DNA from: Streptomyces spiralis
GTDB taxonomy: Bacteria > Actinomycetota > Actinomycetes > Streptomycetales > Streptomycetaceae
Assembly: GCF_014654675.1 (NCBI RefSeq)
Contig: NZ_BNBC01000017.1
Span: 1 to 64,000, forward strand
DNA: 64,000 bases
Direction: 5' to 3'
A program made the translations under genes and the position numbers. Each line of letters opens with the position of its first letter. Positions within the stretch are counted from its first letter, which is position 1. Below the pieces are notes generated by a model. It was not told where the DNA came from, made no database searches, and saw nothing but the letters and a program-made list of their open reading frames with translations. Positions 8,450 through 16,499 of this stretch are shown here, piece by piece.

Positions 8450-8842
8450 ATGAAGTGCGACGAGTTCCTCGCCCGGGTGCGCGAGCGCGGCGAGTTCTAC
8501 AGCCAGGACGAAGCCCAGAAGATCACCGAGGACGTTCTCGGGGTGCTGGCCACAAGGATCAGCCCCGGTGAGGTCGACGATCTCGCCTCCCAGCTGCCCA
8601 TGCCGCTGGGGCAGTTGCTGACCGAGGCCAAGCGGGAGCGGGCGGAGAGCTTCGGTGTCGAGGAGTTCTACCACCAAGTGGCCGAGCGTACGGGTGCGCG
8701 GCCGCGGACCGCCCAGTGGGACGCCAGCGCCGTGCTGACGACCGTCGCCGACGCCATCTCCGGCGGCGAACTCAACCACGTCATCAGCGAGCTCCCGTCC
8801 GGCTACGCCGCCCTGTTCGGCAAGGCGGACCTCGCGGATTGA
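8450..8842 (+). CDS. DUF2267 family protein
   Basis: Protein of 130 residues with the two-part helical layout of DUF2267: residues 1-65 (FLARVRERGEFYSQDEAQKITEDVLGVLATRISPGEVDDLASQLP) and 68-130 (FGVEEFYHQVAERTG, DASAVLTTVADAISGGELNHVISELP). Each half ends in a similar LASQLP or VISELP motif, which suggests an internal duplication. The function of the family is unknown. It ends 9 bases before the RtcB gene and is therefore probably co-transcribed with it. A second DUF2267 gene lies at 14194-14613. Confidence 0.85.
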   Translation: MKCDEFLARVRERGEFYSQDEAQKITEDVLGVLATRISPGEVDDLASQLPMPLGQLLTEAKRERAESFGVEEFYHQVAERTGARPRTAQWDASAVLTTVADAISGGELNHVISELPSGYAALFGKADLAD

Positions 8843-8851
8843 GCGGGAACG

Positions 8852-10264
8852 ATGGAACTGGTCGAGGAGCGTCCCCACCGTTTCCGCATCGAACGGCACG
8901 GGGACATGCGGGTGCCCGGGGTGGTGTTCGCCTCGCGGGAGCTGCTCGCCGACGCCGAGCAGTCGCTGCAGCAGGTGGTGAACGTGGCCACCCTGCCGGG
9001 GATCGTCGGCGCCTCGTACGCGATGCCCGACATCCACTGGGGCTACGGCTTCCCCATCGGCGGGGTGGCGGCGACCGCGGTGGAGGAGGGCGGTGTGGTC
9101 TCGCCCGGCGGGGTCGGCTTCGACATCTCCTGCGGGGTGCGGCTGCTGGCCGCCGGCTGCGAACGCAAGGAGTTCGAGCGGTCGCTGCCCGCGGTGATGG
9201 ACGCCCTCGACCGGACGATCCCCCGGGGCGCGGGACCCGGCGGTGTCTGGCGGCTGGCCGGCCCCGAGCAGATGGAGCGGATCCTGCGCGGCGGTTCACG
9301 GTACGCGGTGGAGCAGGGCCACGGCGAGGAGCGCGACCTGGTCCGGTGCGAGGACCGCGGGGCGGTCGCCGAGGCCGATGTGACGCAGGTCGGCGAGCGG
9401 GCGCGGGAGCGCGGCCTCGGTCAGGTGGGCAGTCTGGGGTCGGCGAACCATTTCCTGGAGGTGCAGCAGGTCGCCGAGGTGTACGACGAGAAGGCGGCGG
9501 CGGCCTTCGGGATCGCCCGCGACCAGGTGTGCGTGATGATCCACTGCGGCTCCCGCGGCCTCGGTCACCAGATCTGCACCGATCACGTCAAGGCGATGGA
9601 CCGGGCCATGGCCAGGTACGGCATCTCCGTACCCGACCGGCAACTGGCCTGCACACCCGTGGAGTCGCCCGAGGGGCAGGCCTATCTCGGGGCGATGGCC
9701 GCGGCCGCGAACTACGGCCGGGCGAACCGCCAGTTGCTGTCCGACGCGGCCCGCACCATCTTCCGGCGCAGCGCGGGCACCTCGCTCTCGCTCGTGTACG
9801 ACGTGTCGCACAACCTCGCCAAGATCGAGAGCCACACGGTCGACGGGGTACGGCGCCGGCTGTGCGTCCACCGCAAGGGCGCCACCCGCGCCTTCCCGCC
9901 CGGCCACCCCGACCTGCCGGAGGATCTGCGCGAGGCCGGGCAGCCCGTGCTGATCCCCGGCACCATGGGCACCGCCTCGTACGTGCTGGCGGGCGTGCCC
10001 GGCGGGGACGCGTTCGCCTCCACCTGCCATGGCGCGGGCCGTACGCTGAGCCGCCATCAGGCCGCCCGCACGGTCAGCGGCAGGCAGCTGCGGGACCGGC
10101 TGGAGCACGAGGGCATCGCGGTGCGCCCGCGCTCGCTGCGCGGTCTGGCGGAGGAGACGCCCGAGGCGTACAAGGACGTCGGCGTGGTGGTCGCGGTGAG
10201 CGAGGCGGCCGGGCTGTGCCGCACGGTGGCGCGGCTGGTGCCGCTGGGCGTGGTCAAGGGCTGA
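8852..10264 (+). CDS. rtcB: RtcB family RNA-splicing ligase
   Basis: Protein of 470 residues, the family's normal length. RtcB seals 2',3'-cyclic phosphate or 3'-phosphate RNA ends to 5'-hydroxyl ends with GTP and Mn2+. Seen motifs are GYGFPIGGVAAT, the metal-binding GVGFDISCGVRLLA (Asp91, Cys94), LGSANHFLEVQ, MIHCGSRGLGHQ, CVHRKGATRAFPPGHP, and CHGAGRTLSR, which corresponds to the motif carrying the guanylylated histidine. All key residues therefore look intact. It follows a DUF2267 gene by 9 bases and faces an archease gene 53 bases away, and archease is the known activator of RtcB. In bacteria the pair is linked to repair of damaged tRNA or rRNA. No sigma-54 regulator RtcR is present. Confidence 0.95.
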   Translation: MELVEERPHRFRIERHGDMRVPGVVFASRELLADAEQSLQQVVNVATLPGIVGASYAMPDIHWGYGFPIGGVAATAVEEGGVVSPGGVGFDISCGVRLLAAGCERKEFERSLPAVMDALDRTIPRGAGPGGVWRLAGPEQMERILRGGSRYAVEQGHGEERDLVRCEDRGAVAEADVTQVGERARERGLGQVGSLGSANHFLEVQQVAEVYDEKAAAAFGIARDQVCVMIHCGSRGLGHQICTDHVKAMDRAMARYGISVPDRQLACTPVESPEGQAYLGAMAAAANYGRANRQLLSDAARTIFRRSAGTSLSLVYDVSHNLAKIESHTVDGVRRRLCVHRKGATRAFPPGHPDLPEDLREAGQPVLIPGTMGTASYVLAGVPGGDAFASTCHGAGRTLSRHQAARTVSGRQLRDRLEHEGIAVRPRSLRGLAEETPEAYKDVGVVVAVSEAAGLCRTVARLVPLGVVKG

Positions 10265-10317
10265 ACCCCCGCCCCTTCAAGCCCCCGGCTCGGGCGCCAC
10301 GCATCGGGCGCCGCGGC

Positions 10318-10779
10318 TCAGGCGTCGACGGTCACCGCGCAGGACCAGCCGTAGGAATCGGGGCCGATGTGCATCCCGTGCCACGAGACGCCCTTGGGCG
10401 CGGCGCCGATGATCTCCACGTCCGCGAGCGGGGCCATCGCCAGATGGACGTCGAGGCCGTCGTCGACCTCGGCGGCCGCCACGTCGACCGGTATCCGGCC
10501 CTGCACCTCCAGCCGGTAGATCACTTCGTCCAGCAGCGCCGCGAGCAGATCCTCGTCGCTGCCCTCGGCCAGCCGTACGTGCTCCACGGCGGCGGGCCGC
10601 ACCCCGGACACGTCGGCGAAGCAGTCCACCATCGCCAGCGCCGCCTCCGTCAGACAGCGCTCCCGGCTCGTGGCCCAGGCCTCGAGGCGCACATCGGCGG
10701 TGTGCGGCACGGCCCGGTGGCCGTTCTCGCCCTGCCGCCGCGCTTCCCTGTCGTCACCCGTGTCGCCGACCATGCTCAC
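10318..10779 (-). CDS. Archease
   Basis: Protein of about 153 residues with the archease signature near the N terminus (HRAVPHTADVRLEAWA), a middle region with LLAALLDEVIYRLEVQGRIPV, and a C-terminal GVSWHGMHIGPDSYGWSCAVTVDA. Archease speeds up and widens the NTP use of RtcB by promoting its guanylylation. Here it converges on rtcB instead of sitting in an operon with it. It starts 31 bases after the stop codon of the SRPBCC gene on the same strand, so those two are likely co-transcribed. The start is uncertain: GTG at 10779 or ATG at 10773, neither with a strong ribosome site. Confidence 0.9.
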   Translation of the reverse strand: MSMVGDTGDDREARRQGENGHRAVPHTADVRLEAWATSRERCLTEAALAMVDCFADVSGVRPAAVEHVRLAEGSDEDLLAALLDEVIYRLEVQGRIPVDVAAAEVDDGLDVHLAMAPLADVEIIGAAPKGVSWHGMHIGPDSYGWSCAVTVDA

Positions 10780-10810
10780 CGGGTGCCCGTTCGGCGGCGG
10801 CTCATCGCGC

Positions 10811-11242
10811 TCACCGCCCCTGTTCCACGCACTCCTTGAAATGCTCCAGATCGCTGCGGACCGTGCGCTCGATCGCGTTGGCCTGGGCGAAGCCCTTCGG
10901 TCCGCCCAGGGCCTCCCTGACGGTGTCGGGGTCGTACTCCAGCCGTGCCTGGATGCGGGTGTGGTTGTCGTCGATGGGCTGCAGGGTGAAGGAGCCCATG
11001 AGGTCGGGGGCGCCGGTGGTCTGCCACTCCATCACGCGTTCCGCCGCGCGGTCGGACAGTTCGGCCTCGATCTCCCGGGACCGGCCACTGGCCTCGATGT
11101 CGAGGTGCGCCCGGCCTCCCGCCTCCGTGCGGGCTTCGCGGACTCCGGCCACGAAGCGCGGATAGTTCTCGACCCGGTGCAGGCTGTCCCAGGCCTCGTC
11201 GATCGGAACTCCGACGTCGACGTGTTCTTCGAGGGTGCTCAT
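10811..11242 (-). CDS. SRPBCC (START-like) family protein
   Basis: Protein of 143 residues with the polyketide-cyclase/dehydrase fold: an N-terminal strand EEHVDVGVPIDEAWDSLHRVENYPRF, a central VMEWQTTGAPDLMGSFTLQPIDDNHTRIQARLEYDP, and a long C-terminal helix NAIERTVRSDLEHFKECVE. Family members bind hydrophobic ligands in a deep pocket; the exact ligand cannot be read here. GGAGG lies 7 bases before the ATG. It appears to be the first gene of a two-gene unit with archease, which is a curious pairing. Confidence 0.88.
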   Translation of the reverse strand: MSTLEEHVDVGVPIDEAWDSLHRVENYPRFVAGVREARTEAGGRAHLDIEASGRSREIEAELSDRAAERVMEWQTTGAPDLMGSFTLQPIDDNHTRIQARLEYDPDTVREALGGPKGFAQANAIERTVRSDLEHFKECVEQGR

Positions 11243-11384
11243 GGCCGGCCTCCACGTGCGACTCGTGTGCGTTCAGCTTCTGATTCCAGTGTGCGCCCCG
11301 TGGCGGTCGGCCGGCGGCGGTCGCCGACGTCGTCCGGAGCGGCGGTGGGAGACCGGAGCGACGATGGAAGGGAGGTGTGGAGCA

Positions 11385-11816
11385 ATGGCACGGATGCGCG
11401 TCGAGGGTGACGATCTGGTCGTCCGGCCGGCGCTGTGGGAGAAGGCGGCGGCCCGTCATGGGAACGTGCGCGTGCCGCTGACGGCGGTGTGCCGTGTGAC
11501 GGTGGAGACCGACTGGTGGCGCACGGTGCGCGGAAGCCGGCGGCGCGGCACCTGCGTGCCCGGCCTGGTGTGCATCGGCACCCGCGCTCATCAGGGCGGG
11601 GAGGACTTCATCGCCGTACGGCCCGGGAGACCCCTGGTGTGTGTCGAGCTACGGCCCTCCGCCCCGCTGCGTCTCCTCGTCGTCGCCGCGCGCACCCAGT
11701 CCCAGGCCGAGGCGCTGGCACGCGCGGTGCGCCGGGCCGCCCCGAGGATCGACGAGTCCACGCCCTGGCGGCAGCCGCTGCCCGTGCCGCCGGAAACCGA
11801 GGATCCCGGCGGGTGA
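11385..11816 (+). CDS. Conserved hypothetical protein, PH-like
   Basis: Protein of 143 residues with strongly alternating beta-strand sequence (RMRVEGDDLVVRPALWEKAA, VRVPLTAVCRVTVETDWWRTVRG, FIAVRPGRPLVCVELRPSAPLRLLVV) and a C-terminal helix (SQAEALARAVRRA). This pattern resembles bacterial PH-like domain proteins but lacks a membrane anchor. ATG 11385 was chosen for GGAGG 9 bases upstream; ATG 11364 is possible. It is divergent from the SRPBCC gene. The function is unknown. Confidence 0.75.
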   Translation: MARMRVEGDDLVVRPALWEKAAARHGNVRVPLTAVCRVTVETDWWRTVRGSRRRGTCVPGLVCIGTRAHQGGEDFIAVRPGRPLVCVELRPSAPLRLLVVAARTQSQAEALARAVRRAAPRIDESTPWRQPLPVPPETEDPGG

Positions 11817-11840
11817 CCGGCGCGGCCGGATCCACCGCCC

Positions 11841-13004
11841 TCACCACCCCTTCGGGCCGCCGGTGTCCGGCGTGCCCGGCACCGCGTGGAGCACGCCGTC
11901 CGGATCGGGCACGACGGCCGTGCCGGGGCTGGTCCGGGCGAGGGTGGCCGCCATCCACGTCCGGTCCTCCTCGGCGGCGGGCTCCAGCCGCATCCTGCGA
12001 GCCTGCAGCGTCGTCATCCGCAGGTCACGCAGCCGGCCCGTCTCCGCCTCCAGCGAGACGAGGTAGGCCAGGCGCAGGTCGTCGCGGTACTGCTCGTAGC
12101 CGGTGATGCCCTCGTAGTCGTCGATGAAGTCGCCGCAGCCGTACAGGATCAGCCGGTCGCGGTAGATCTCGATGGCGCGCGGGTGATGCGAGGAGTGCCC
12201 GTGGACGACGTCCACCCCGCCGTCGACCAGGGTGTGCGCGAAGCGGATCTGCTCCCGGGGGATGTGGTGGCCCCAGTTCGACCCCCAGTGCACGGAGACC
12301 ACCGCGATGTCGCCGGGGCGCCGGAACTCCCGGGCCCGTCCGGCCGCCGCGGCGGCGGCCCGCTCCGTCGGCTCCGCGACGTAGGCGACGCCCGCCTGGT
12401 CGGCCGTGGCCGCCCAGCTCGGCGGTATGCCGCTGGACATCGTCCCGAGGGCGAACACCAGCAGGCGGGCGCCGTCCGCGACGGGGCACACGGCGGGCGC
12501 GTACGCCTCCTCGGCGTTGCGGCCCGCGCCCACCGACCGCAGTCCGACGGTGCGCAGGGTGTCGAGCGTCTCCAGGAGACCGGCGCGGCCGAAGTCCAGC
12601 ACGTGGTTGTTGGCCAGCACGCAGACGTCGGGCCGGGCCACCGTCAGGGCGGCCAGGTTGGCCGGGTTCATCCGGTAGTGGACCGCCTTGCCCGGGGCGA
12701 AGGCGTCACTGCACGTCACCGCCGTCTCCAGGTTCACGATCCGGACGTCCGGTGCGGCGTCCCTGAGCATCGGCAGTGCCTCGCCCCACGGCCAGGCGGG
12801 CGCGACCGGCGCGGGGATCGGGCCGCAGGCCGCCTCCGCCAGCTCGACATAGGCTCGCGCGTCCCGTATCCAGTCCTCGCGCAGGGCCGGAGCGCCGGGG
12901 TGCTCCAGGATCTGGTCGACCCCGCGGCCCAGCATCACGTCACCGCACAGGAACAGCGTCACCACGCCCCGCCGCGCGGCCACCGGCTGCGCCGCTTCCA
13001 CCAT
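11841..13004 (-). CDS. CapA family protein (poly-gamma-glutamate synthesis type metallophosphatase fold)
   Basis: Protein of 387 residues with the PGA_cap/CapA domain: FLCGDVMLGRGVDQILEHP near the start, VRIVNLETAVTCSD, VCVLANNHVLDFGRAGLLETLDTL, VSVHWGSNWGHHIPREQIRFAH, VDVVHGHSSHHPRAIEIYRDRLILYGCGDFIDDYE. The Asp, Asn and His residues are those of a calcineurin-like metal centre. In Bacillus CapA acts in poly-gamma-glutamate capsule synthesis, but no CapB/CapC partners are here, so a general metallophosphatase-type role is as likely. AAGGAGG precedes the ATG. No signal peptide is seen. Confidence 0.92.
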   Translation of the reverse strand: MVEAAQPVAARRGVVTLFLCGDVMLGRGVDQILEHPGAPALREDWIRDARAYVELAEAACGPIPAPVAPAWPWGEALPMLRDAAPDVRIVNLETAVTCSDAFAPGKAVHYRMNPANLAALTVARPDVCVLANNHVLDFGRAGLLETLDTLRTVGLRSVGAGRNAEEAYAPAVCPVADGARLLVFALGTMSSGIPPSWAATADQAGVAYVAEPTERAAAAAAGRAREFRRPGDIAVVSVHWGSNWGHHIPREQIRFAHTLVDGGVDVVHGHSSHHPRAIEIYRDRLILYGCGDFIDDYEGITGYEQYRDDLRLAYLVSLEAETGRLRDLRMTTLQARRMRLEPAAEEDRTWMAATLARTSPGTAVVPDPDGVLHAVPGTPDTGGPKGW

Positions 13005-13161
13005 GATCGCCTCCTTGGGGACCGAGGACGCGAACGGGTTCGAACGGCGAGTTCCCGCTTCGGGGGGCGGGTACCCGGCATGGCCGGGCCGGTCAGGGGG
13101 GCAGGATCACGGGGGCCGCGCGGGTCGGCCGGTCGGTGCGGGAGAGGGGTGGAATCGGGCC

Positions 13162-13905
13162 ATGCGGAGTGCGGCCACGGCATTGGTGGTGCAGAACAGC
13201 GCCTACGGCGGGCCTGGTCGGTGGGCGCAGTGGCTGGCCGAGGGCGGGGTCGGCATGGAGGTGGTGCGGGCGGACGCCGGGGAGCCCCTGCCCGAGCGGC
13301 TGGAGCACGGCGCGCTGATCGTGCTGGGCGGCGGCTTTCTGCCGGACGACGACGACCGGGCGCCGTGGCTGGCGGGGGCTCGGACGCTGATGGCACAGGC
13401 GCTGGCAGGGGGCGTGCCGGTCTTCGGGATCTGCCTCGGCGGGCAGATGCTCGCGCAGGTGGCGGGCGGGAAGGTGGCGGGCGCGCACGGCGAACCGGAG
13501 TTCGGGAGCACGGCGCTGACGCTGCGGCCGGAGGCGGCGGACGACCCGCTGTTCGAGGGGCTTCCGCAGCGGCCGACGGCGATCGAGCACCACGTGGACG
13601 CGATCGTGCGGCTGCCCGAGGGAGCGCGGTGGCTGGCCCGCAGCGACCGGTGTCCGTATCAGGCGTTCCGGGTCGGCGAGGCGGCGTGGGGCGTCCAGTT
13701 CCACCCCGAGGCGGACCCGGAGCGGATCGTGCGGTGGTCCGCGGCCCGGCTGGAGCGCCACGGGCTGGACCGTGCGGAGCTGCACCGCGTCGCGCTGCGT
13801 GCGGACCCGGCCGCCGTACCGGTGTGGCGGGAGGTTGCGCTGCGCTTCGCGGCGCTGGTGCACGACCGCGGCCGCGGTGCACCGCAGGGCGTCGCGCCGG
13901 CGTGA
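13162..13905 (+). CDS. Class I glutamine amidotransferase (GATase1)
   Basis: Protein of 247 residues. The nucleophile elbow is VPVFGICLGGQMLAQ (Cys near residue 92) and the His-Glu pair lies in AWGVQFHPEADPE, so the Cys-His-Glu triad is intact. It resembles the stand-alone amidotransferases related to the GuaA N-terminal domain; the ammonia acceptor is unknown and no synthetase partner is adjacent. ATG 13162 lies after a purine-rich GGAGAGG. The 3' end is odd: the tail, stop codon and following bases are imperfectly repeated 108 bases downstream. Confidence 0.9.
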   Translation: MRSAATALVVQNSAYGGPGRWAQWLAEGGVGMEVVRADAGEPLPERLEHGALIVLGGGFLPDDDDRAPWLAGARTLMAQALAGGVPVFGICLGGQMLAQVAGGKVAGAHGEPEFGSTALTLRPEAADDPLFEGLPQRPTAIEHHVDAIVRLPEGARWLARSDRCPYQAFRVGEAAWGVQFHPEADPERIVRWSAARLERHGLDRAELHRVALRADPAAVPVWREVALRFAALVHDRGRGAPQGVAPA

Positions 13906-14050
13906 GGATTCGCGCGACACCCGGCCGCTCGTGCGGCCTGCGCGGCGCTTCGGTCCGCCGCGCTCGTGCACGGCCGCCGCCGCGGTGCGCCGCAGGACGT
14001 GGCGCCGTGTCGTGAGGGTTCGTGTGGCACCCGGCCGGTCGTGCGGCCCG
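13858..14050 (+). repeat. Degenerate direct repeat spanning the 3' end of the amidotransferase gene
   Basis: A segment of about 85 bases beginning GTGCACGACCGCGGCCGCGG at 13858 recurs at 13966 with an offset of 108 bases (36 codons), including an equivalent TGAGGRTTCG around the stop codon and the following CACCCGGCCG and CGTGCGGC blocks. A shorter second-order repeat (GCGTGGCACCCGGCC-like) follows up to about 14090. This suggests local slippage or recombination at the gene end. No open product is predicted from the second copy. The gap 13906-14193 otherwise holds only the promoter region of the DUF2267 gene. Confidence 0.6.
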
Positions 14051-14193
14051 CGTGGCACCCGGCCCGCCGTGCGGCCTGCGTCGTCGGGCGGGTCCGGTGT
14101 AGGGGCGGCGCACCGGGTACTCGCCCGGTGTCGGGACACGGGTGTTCCCAGCCGGATCGTACGCACCACACGCTGGGAAAGGAGACGCGCCTC

Positions 14194-14613
14194 ATGCGAC
14201 ACGACGAGATGATCGGAAAGGTGCAGGCGCTCGCTCAGCTGCCGGACCGGGGATCGGCCGAGCGGGCGACGCGGGCCGTGCTGAGCACGCTCGCCGAACG
14301 GCTGCCGTCCGGGCTGGCGGACCACGTGGCCGCCCAGCTTCCGCACGAACTGGCCGCCCCCATGCGGGAGGTGACGCAGTCGGCCGCCGGTGGGGGCACG
14401 CATGCCTCCGGTGAGCGGTTCGACCTCACCGTGTTCGCCGGGAGGATCGCCGGGCGCGCGGGTACGGACGAGGACGCGGCCGTACGCGAGGCCGCCGCGG
14501 TGCTGGAGGTGCTCGACGCCGCCCTCGCTCCGGAGCTGACCGAGAAGGTCGGCGGGGCGCTGCCGGCGGACATCCGGGAACTCCTGCCCGCCGGCCGCGC
14601 CACGGAGGAATAG
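14194..14613 (+). CDS. DUF2267 family protein (second copy)
   Basis: Protein of 139 residues with two related helical halves (MIGKVQALAQLPDRGSAERATRAVLSTLAERLPSGLADHVAAQLP and FDLTVFAGRIAG...AAAVLEVLDAALAPELTEKVGGALP). Both halves end in an AQLP or GALP motif, as in the DUF2267 protein at 8450. A good ribosome site (GGAAAGGAG) lies 9 bases before the ATG. The gene converges on the sortase gene with three bases between the stop codons. The function is unknown; the two copies in this window suggest a role that is not specific to RtcB. Confidence 0.85.
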   Translation: MRHDEMIGKVQALAQLPDRGSAERATRAVLSTLAERLPSGLADHVAAQLPHELAAPMREVTQSAAGGGTHASGERFDLTVFAGRIAGRAGTDEDAAVREAAAVLEVLDAALAPELTEKVGGALPADIRELLPAGRATEE

Positions 14614-14616
14614 GTC

Positions 14617-15420
14617 TTACGGTCGGGTCATCTTGATCGAGTCGAGGTGGGCGAAGACGACCAGGTTGTCCTCGTAGTCCTGCTTGCTGCGGTCGAAAGT
14701 GCCACCGCAGGTGATCAGGCGCAGTTCGGCGGTCGGCGTGTCGGTGTAGACCAGGTCGTCGGGGAAGGCGGCCTTGCTGAACTTCTCCGCACGGTCGACC
14801 TTGAAGCGTGCGACGACGCCGTCGGCGCGGGTGATGCTCACGGGATCGCCCCGCTCCAGCGATGCCAGGTCGACGAAGACCGCGGGACCGGTCTTGGTGT
14901 CCACGTGGCCCACGACGATCGCCGCCCCGCGCTCACCGGGTGAGGCCCCGCCCTGGAACCAGCCGACCAGGTTCTTGTCGTTGGCGGGTGGCGGGCTCAG
15001 GTGCTTGGAGGCGTCGAGGGACAGCTTGGTGAAGGGCGCGTCGACGCCGATCTCCGGGATGGAGATGCGTACGGGTGTCGATCGGGGCAGTCCCTTGTCG
15101 AGGGAGCCGGCGGCGGGCGTGGTCGGTGTGGACGGGCGGAGTGCCGTGGACGGCGCGGCTGGTGTGAACGGTGTGGACGGCGTGGGAATCGTGGTCGTCT
15201 CGGGAAGCGTGGACGGCGGCGCCGACGGGACCGCGTGCGAGGCGACGGCCGCGGGCCGGGGTTGCTGCCTGGCCTCGCTGACCGGGCTGCCCAGGGAGTG
15301 CTGAATGAGCATCAATCCCAGCCCGACCGCTGCCACAGGCCACAGCAGGCGGAGCCGGCCGCGCCGCGGGGCGGACCCGTTCCCGTACTGCCCCGTCCGA
15401 GACGGGTGCTGAGAGGCCAT
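14617..15420 (-). CDS. Class F sortase
   Basis: Protein of 267 residues. One membrane anchor (about 24-41) follows a basic N terminus, then a Pro/Thr/Ala-rich stalk (45-108) leads to a sortase domain (110-267). Catalytic residues are visible: His172 in VVGHVDTKTGP, Cys238 in LRLITCGGTFD, Arg244 in FDRSKQDYEDN. Sortases cut a sorting signal and join the protein to cell-wall peptidoglycan. Class F enzymes are the actinobacterial type, often with one neighbour substrate. The neighbour here is the repeat protein encoded upstream on the same strand, 125 bases before this start codon. Confidence 0.93.
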   Translation of the reverse strand: MASQHPSRTGQYGNGSAPRRGRLRLLWPVAAVGLGLMLIQHSLGSPVSEARQQPRPAAVASHAVPSAPPSTLPETTTIPTPSTPFTPAAPSTALRPSTPTTPAAGSLDKGLPRSTPVRISIPEIGVDAPFTKLSLDASKHLSPPPANDKNLVGWFQGGASPGERGAAIVVGHVDTKTGPAVFVDLASLERGDPVSITRADGVVARFKVDRAEKFSKAAFPDDLVYTDTPTAELRLITCGGTFDRSKQDYEDNLVVFAHLDSIKMTRP

Positions 15421-15545
15421 GGACGGTGCCTTTCGTCAAAAGTGGAGCTGATCGTGCGCGGCGGGGGAACGCCGCTTCCGCGGCCTGCGCGTTCCTCGCG
15501 GGACGTGACGCAGGCCGCGACAGCAGGGTGAAGCTCAGGAGCCGT

Positions 15546-16499
15546 TCAGGCCGCGGAGGTGCCCGATGCGCGGCGGCGGCGCAGCATGTACACGCCCGCT
15601 CCGAGGCCGCCGAGCACCAGCGCGGCCCCCGCACCCAGTTCCAGTGCGGTGTCCGAGTTGTCCGAGGACCGCGCGAGGCCGCCTCCACCGGCGTGGACAC
15701 CACCGTGCGGACGGTCACCACGGCCACCTTCGTCACCGCCGCGACCACCCTCGTCACCACGGCCACCGTCGTCACCGCCACGGCCACCTTCGTCGCCACG
15801 GCCACCGTCGTCACCGCCACGGCCACCTTCGTCACCGCCGCGACCACCTTCGTCACCACGGCCACCGTCGTCACCGCGGCCGCCACCGTGGTCGGTGCCC
15901 TTCATCGCCAGGGCACCACCACCGGCGTGCACGCCACCGTGCGGCTTGTCACCACGACCACCGCGGTCACCGCCACGGCCGCCGTCGTCACCATAGCCGC
16001 CGTCGTCGCCGTAGCCGCCGTTGTCACCGTAGCCACCGTCGTCACCGCCACGGCCACCTTCGTCACCGCCGCGACCACCTTCATCGCCACGGCCACCGTC
16101 GTCACCGCGGCCGCCACCGTGGTCGGTGCCCTTCATCGCCAGGGCACCACCACCGGCGTGCACGCCACCGTGCGGCTTGTCACCACGACCACCGTGGTCA
16201 CCACCGCGGCCACCGTCGTCACCACCGCGGCCGCCCTCGTCACCACGGCCGTTGTCACCACGGCCACCGTCGTCACCACGACCGCCGTCGTCACCACCGC
16301 GGCCACCCTCGTCGCCGCGGCCACCTTCGTCGCCGCGGCCGCCGTCGTCGGAGTCGCCACCGTAGGAGGTGCTGCTGACGGGGGTGTGGCCGGGAGAATG
16401 GCCGAGTGCGGTCAGCTCCACGGCGCCGGCGCCCGGAGCGGAGAACGCTACGGCCGTGGCGATCGCCGTGGAGACGAACAAAGTACGAGTAATGCGCAT
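15546..16499 (-). CDS. Gly/Asp/Arg-repeat surface protein next to class F sortase
   Basis: Protein of 317 residues. A signal peptide (MRITRTLFVSTAIATAVAFSA, cleavage near GAGA) is followed by a repeat region of units such as GGRGDDGGRGDEGGRGG that are broken two or three times by the conserved block PHGGVHAGGGALAMKGTDHG. The C terminus has a membrane segment (about 283-303) and the basic tail RRRRASGTSAA. This is the layout of a cell-wall sorting signal, but no LPXTG-like pentapeptide is visible before the membrane segment (the sequence there is SSDNSDTALELGAG). It may therefore be a membrane-anchored or non-canonical sortase substrate. GGAAGGA lies before the ATG at 16499. The name sortase-dependent protein is inferred from position. 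Confidence 0.85.
   Translation of the reverse strand: MRITRTLFVSTAIATAVAFSAPGAGAVELTALGHSPGHTPVSSTSYGGDSDDGGRGDEGGRGDEGGRGGDDGGRGDDGGRGDNGRGDEGGRGGDDGGRGGDHGGRGDKPHGGVHAGGGALAMKGTDHGGGRGDDGGRGDEGGRGGDEGGRGGDDGGYGDNGGYGDDGGYGDDGGRGGDRGGRGDKPHGGVHAGGGALAMKGTDHGGGRGDDGGRGDEGGRGGDEGGRGGDDGGRGDEGGRGGDDGGRGDEGGRGGDEGGRGDRPHGGVHAGGGGLARSSDNSDTALELGAGAALVLGGLGAGVYMLRRRRASGTSAA
15811..16194 (-). repeat. Internal 231-base direct duplication in the repeat protein gene
   Basis: A stretch of about 150 bases at 15811-15963 recurs at 16042-16194 with an offset of exactly 231 bases (77 codons) and only a few differences. It includes the block encoding HGGVHAGGGALAMKGTDHGGG. A third, more diverged block lies at 15700-15720. 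The reading frame is kept, so the repeats expand and contract the protein without breaking it. Confidence 0.8.

Noticed and set aside
13035..13060. GGTTCGAAC-like sequence reminiscent of a tRNA T arm
   Set aside because: No acceptor, D-arm or anticodon stem could be fitted around it; it lies in the promoter gap between capA and the amidotransferase gene.
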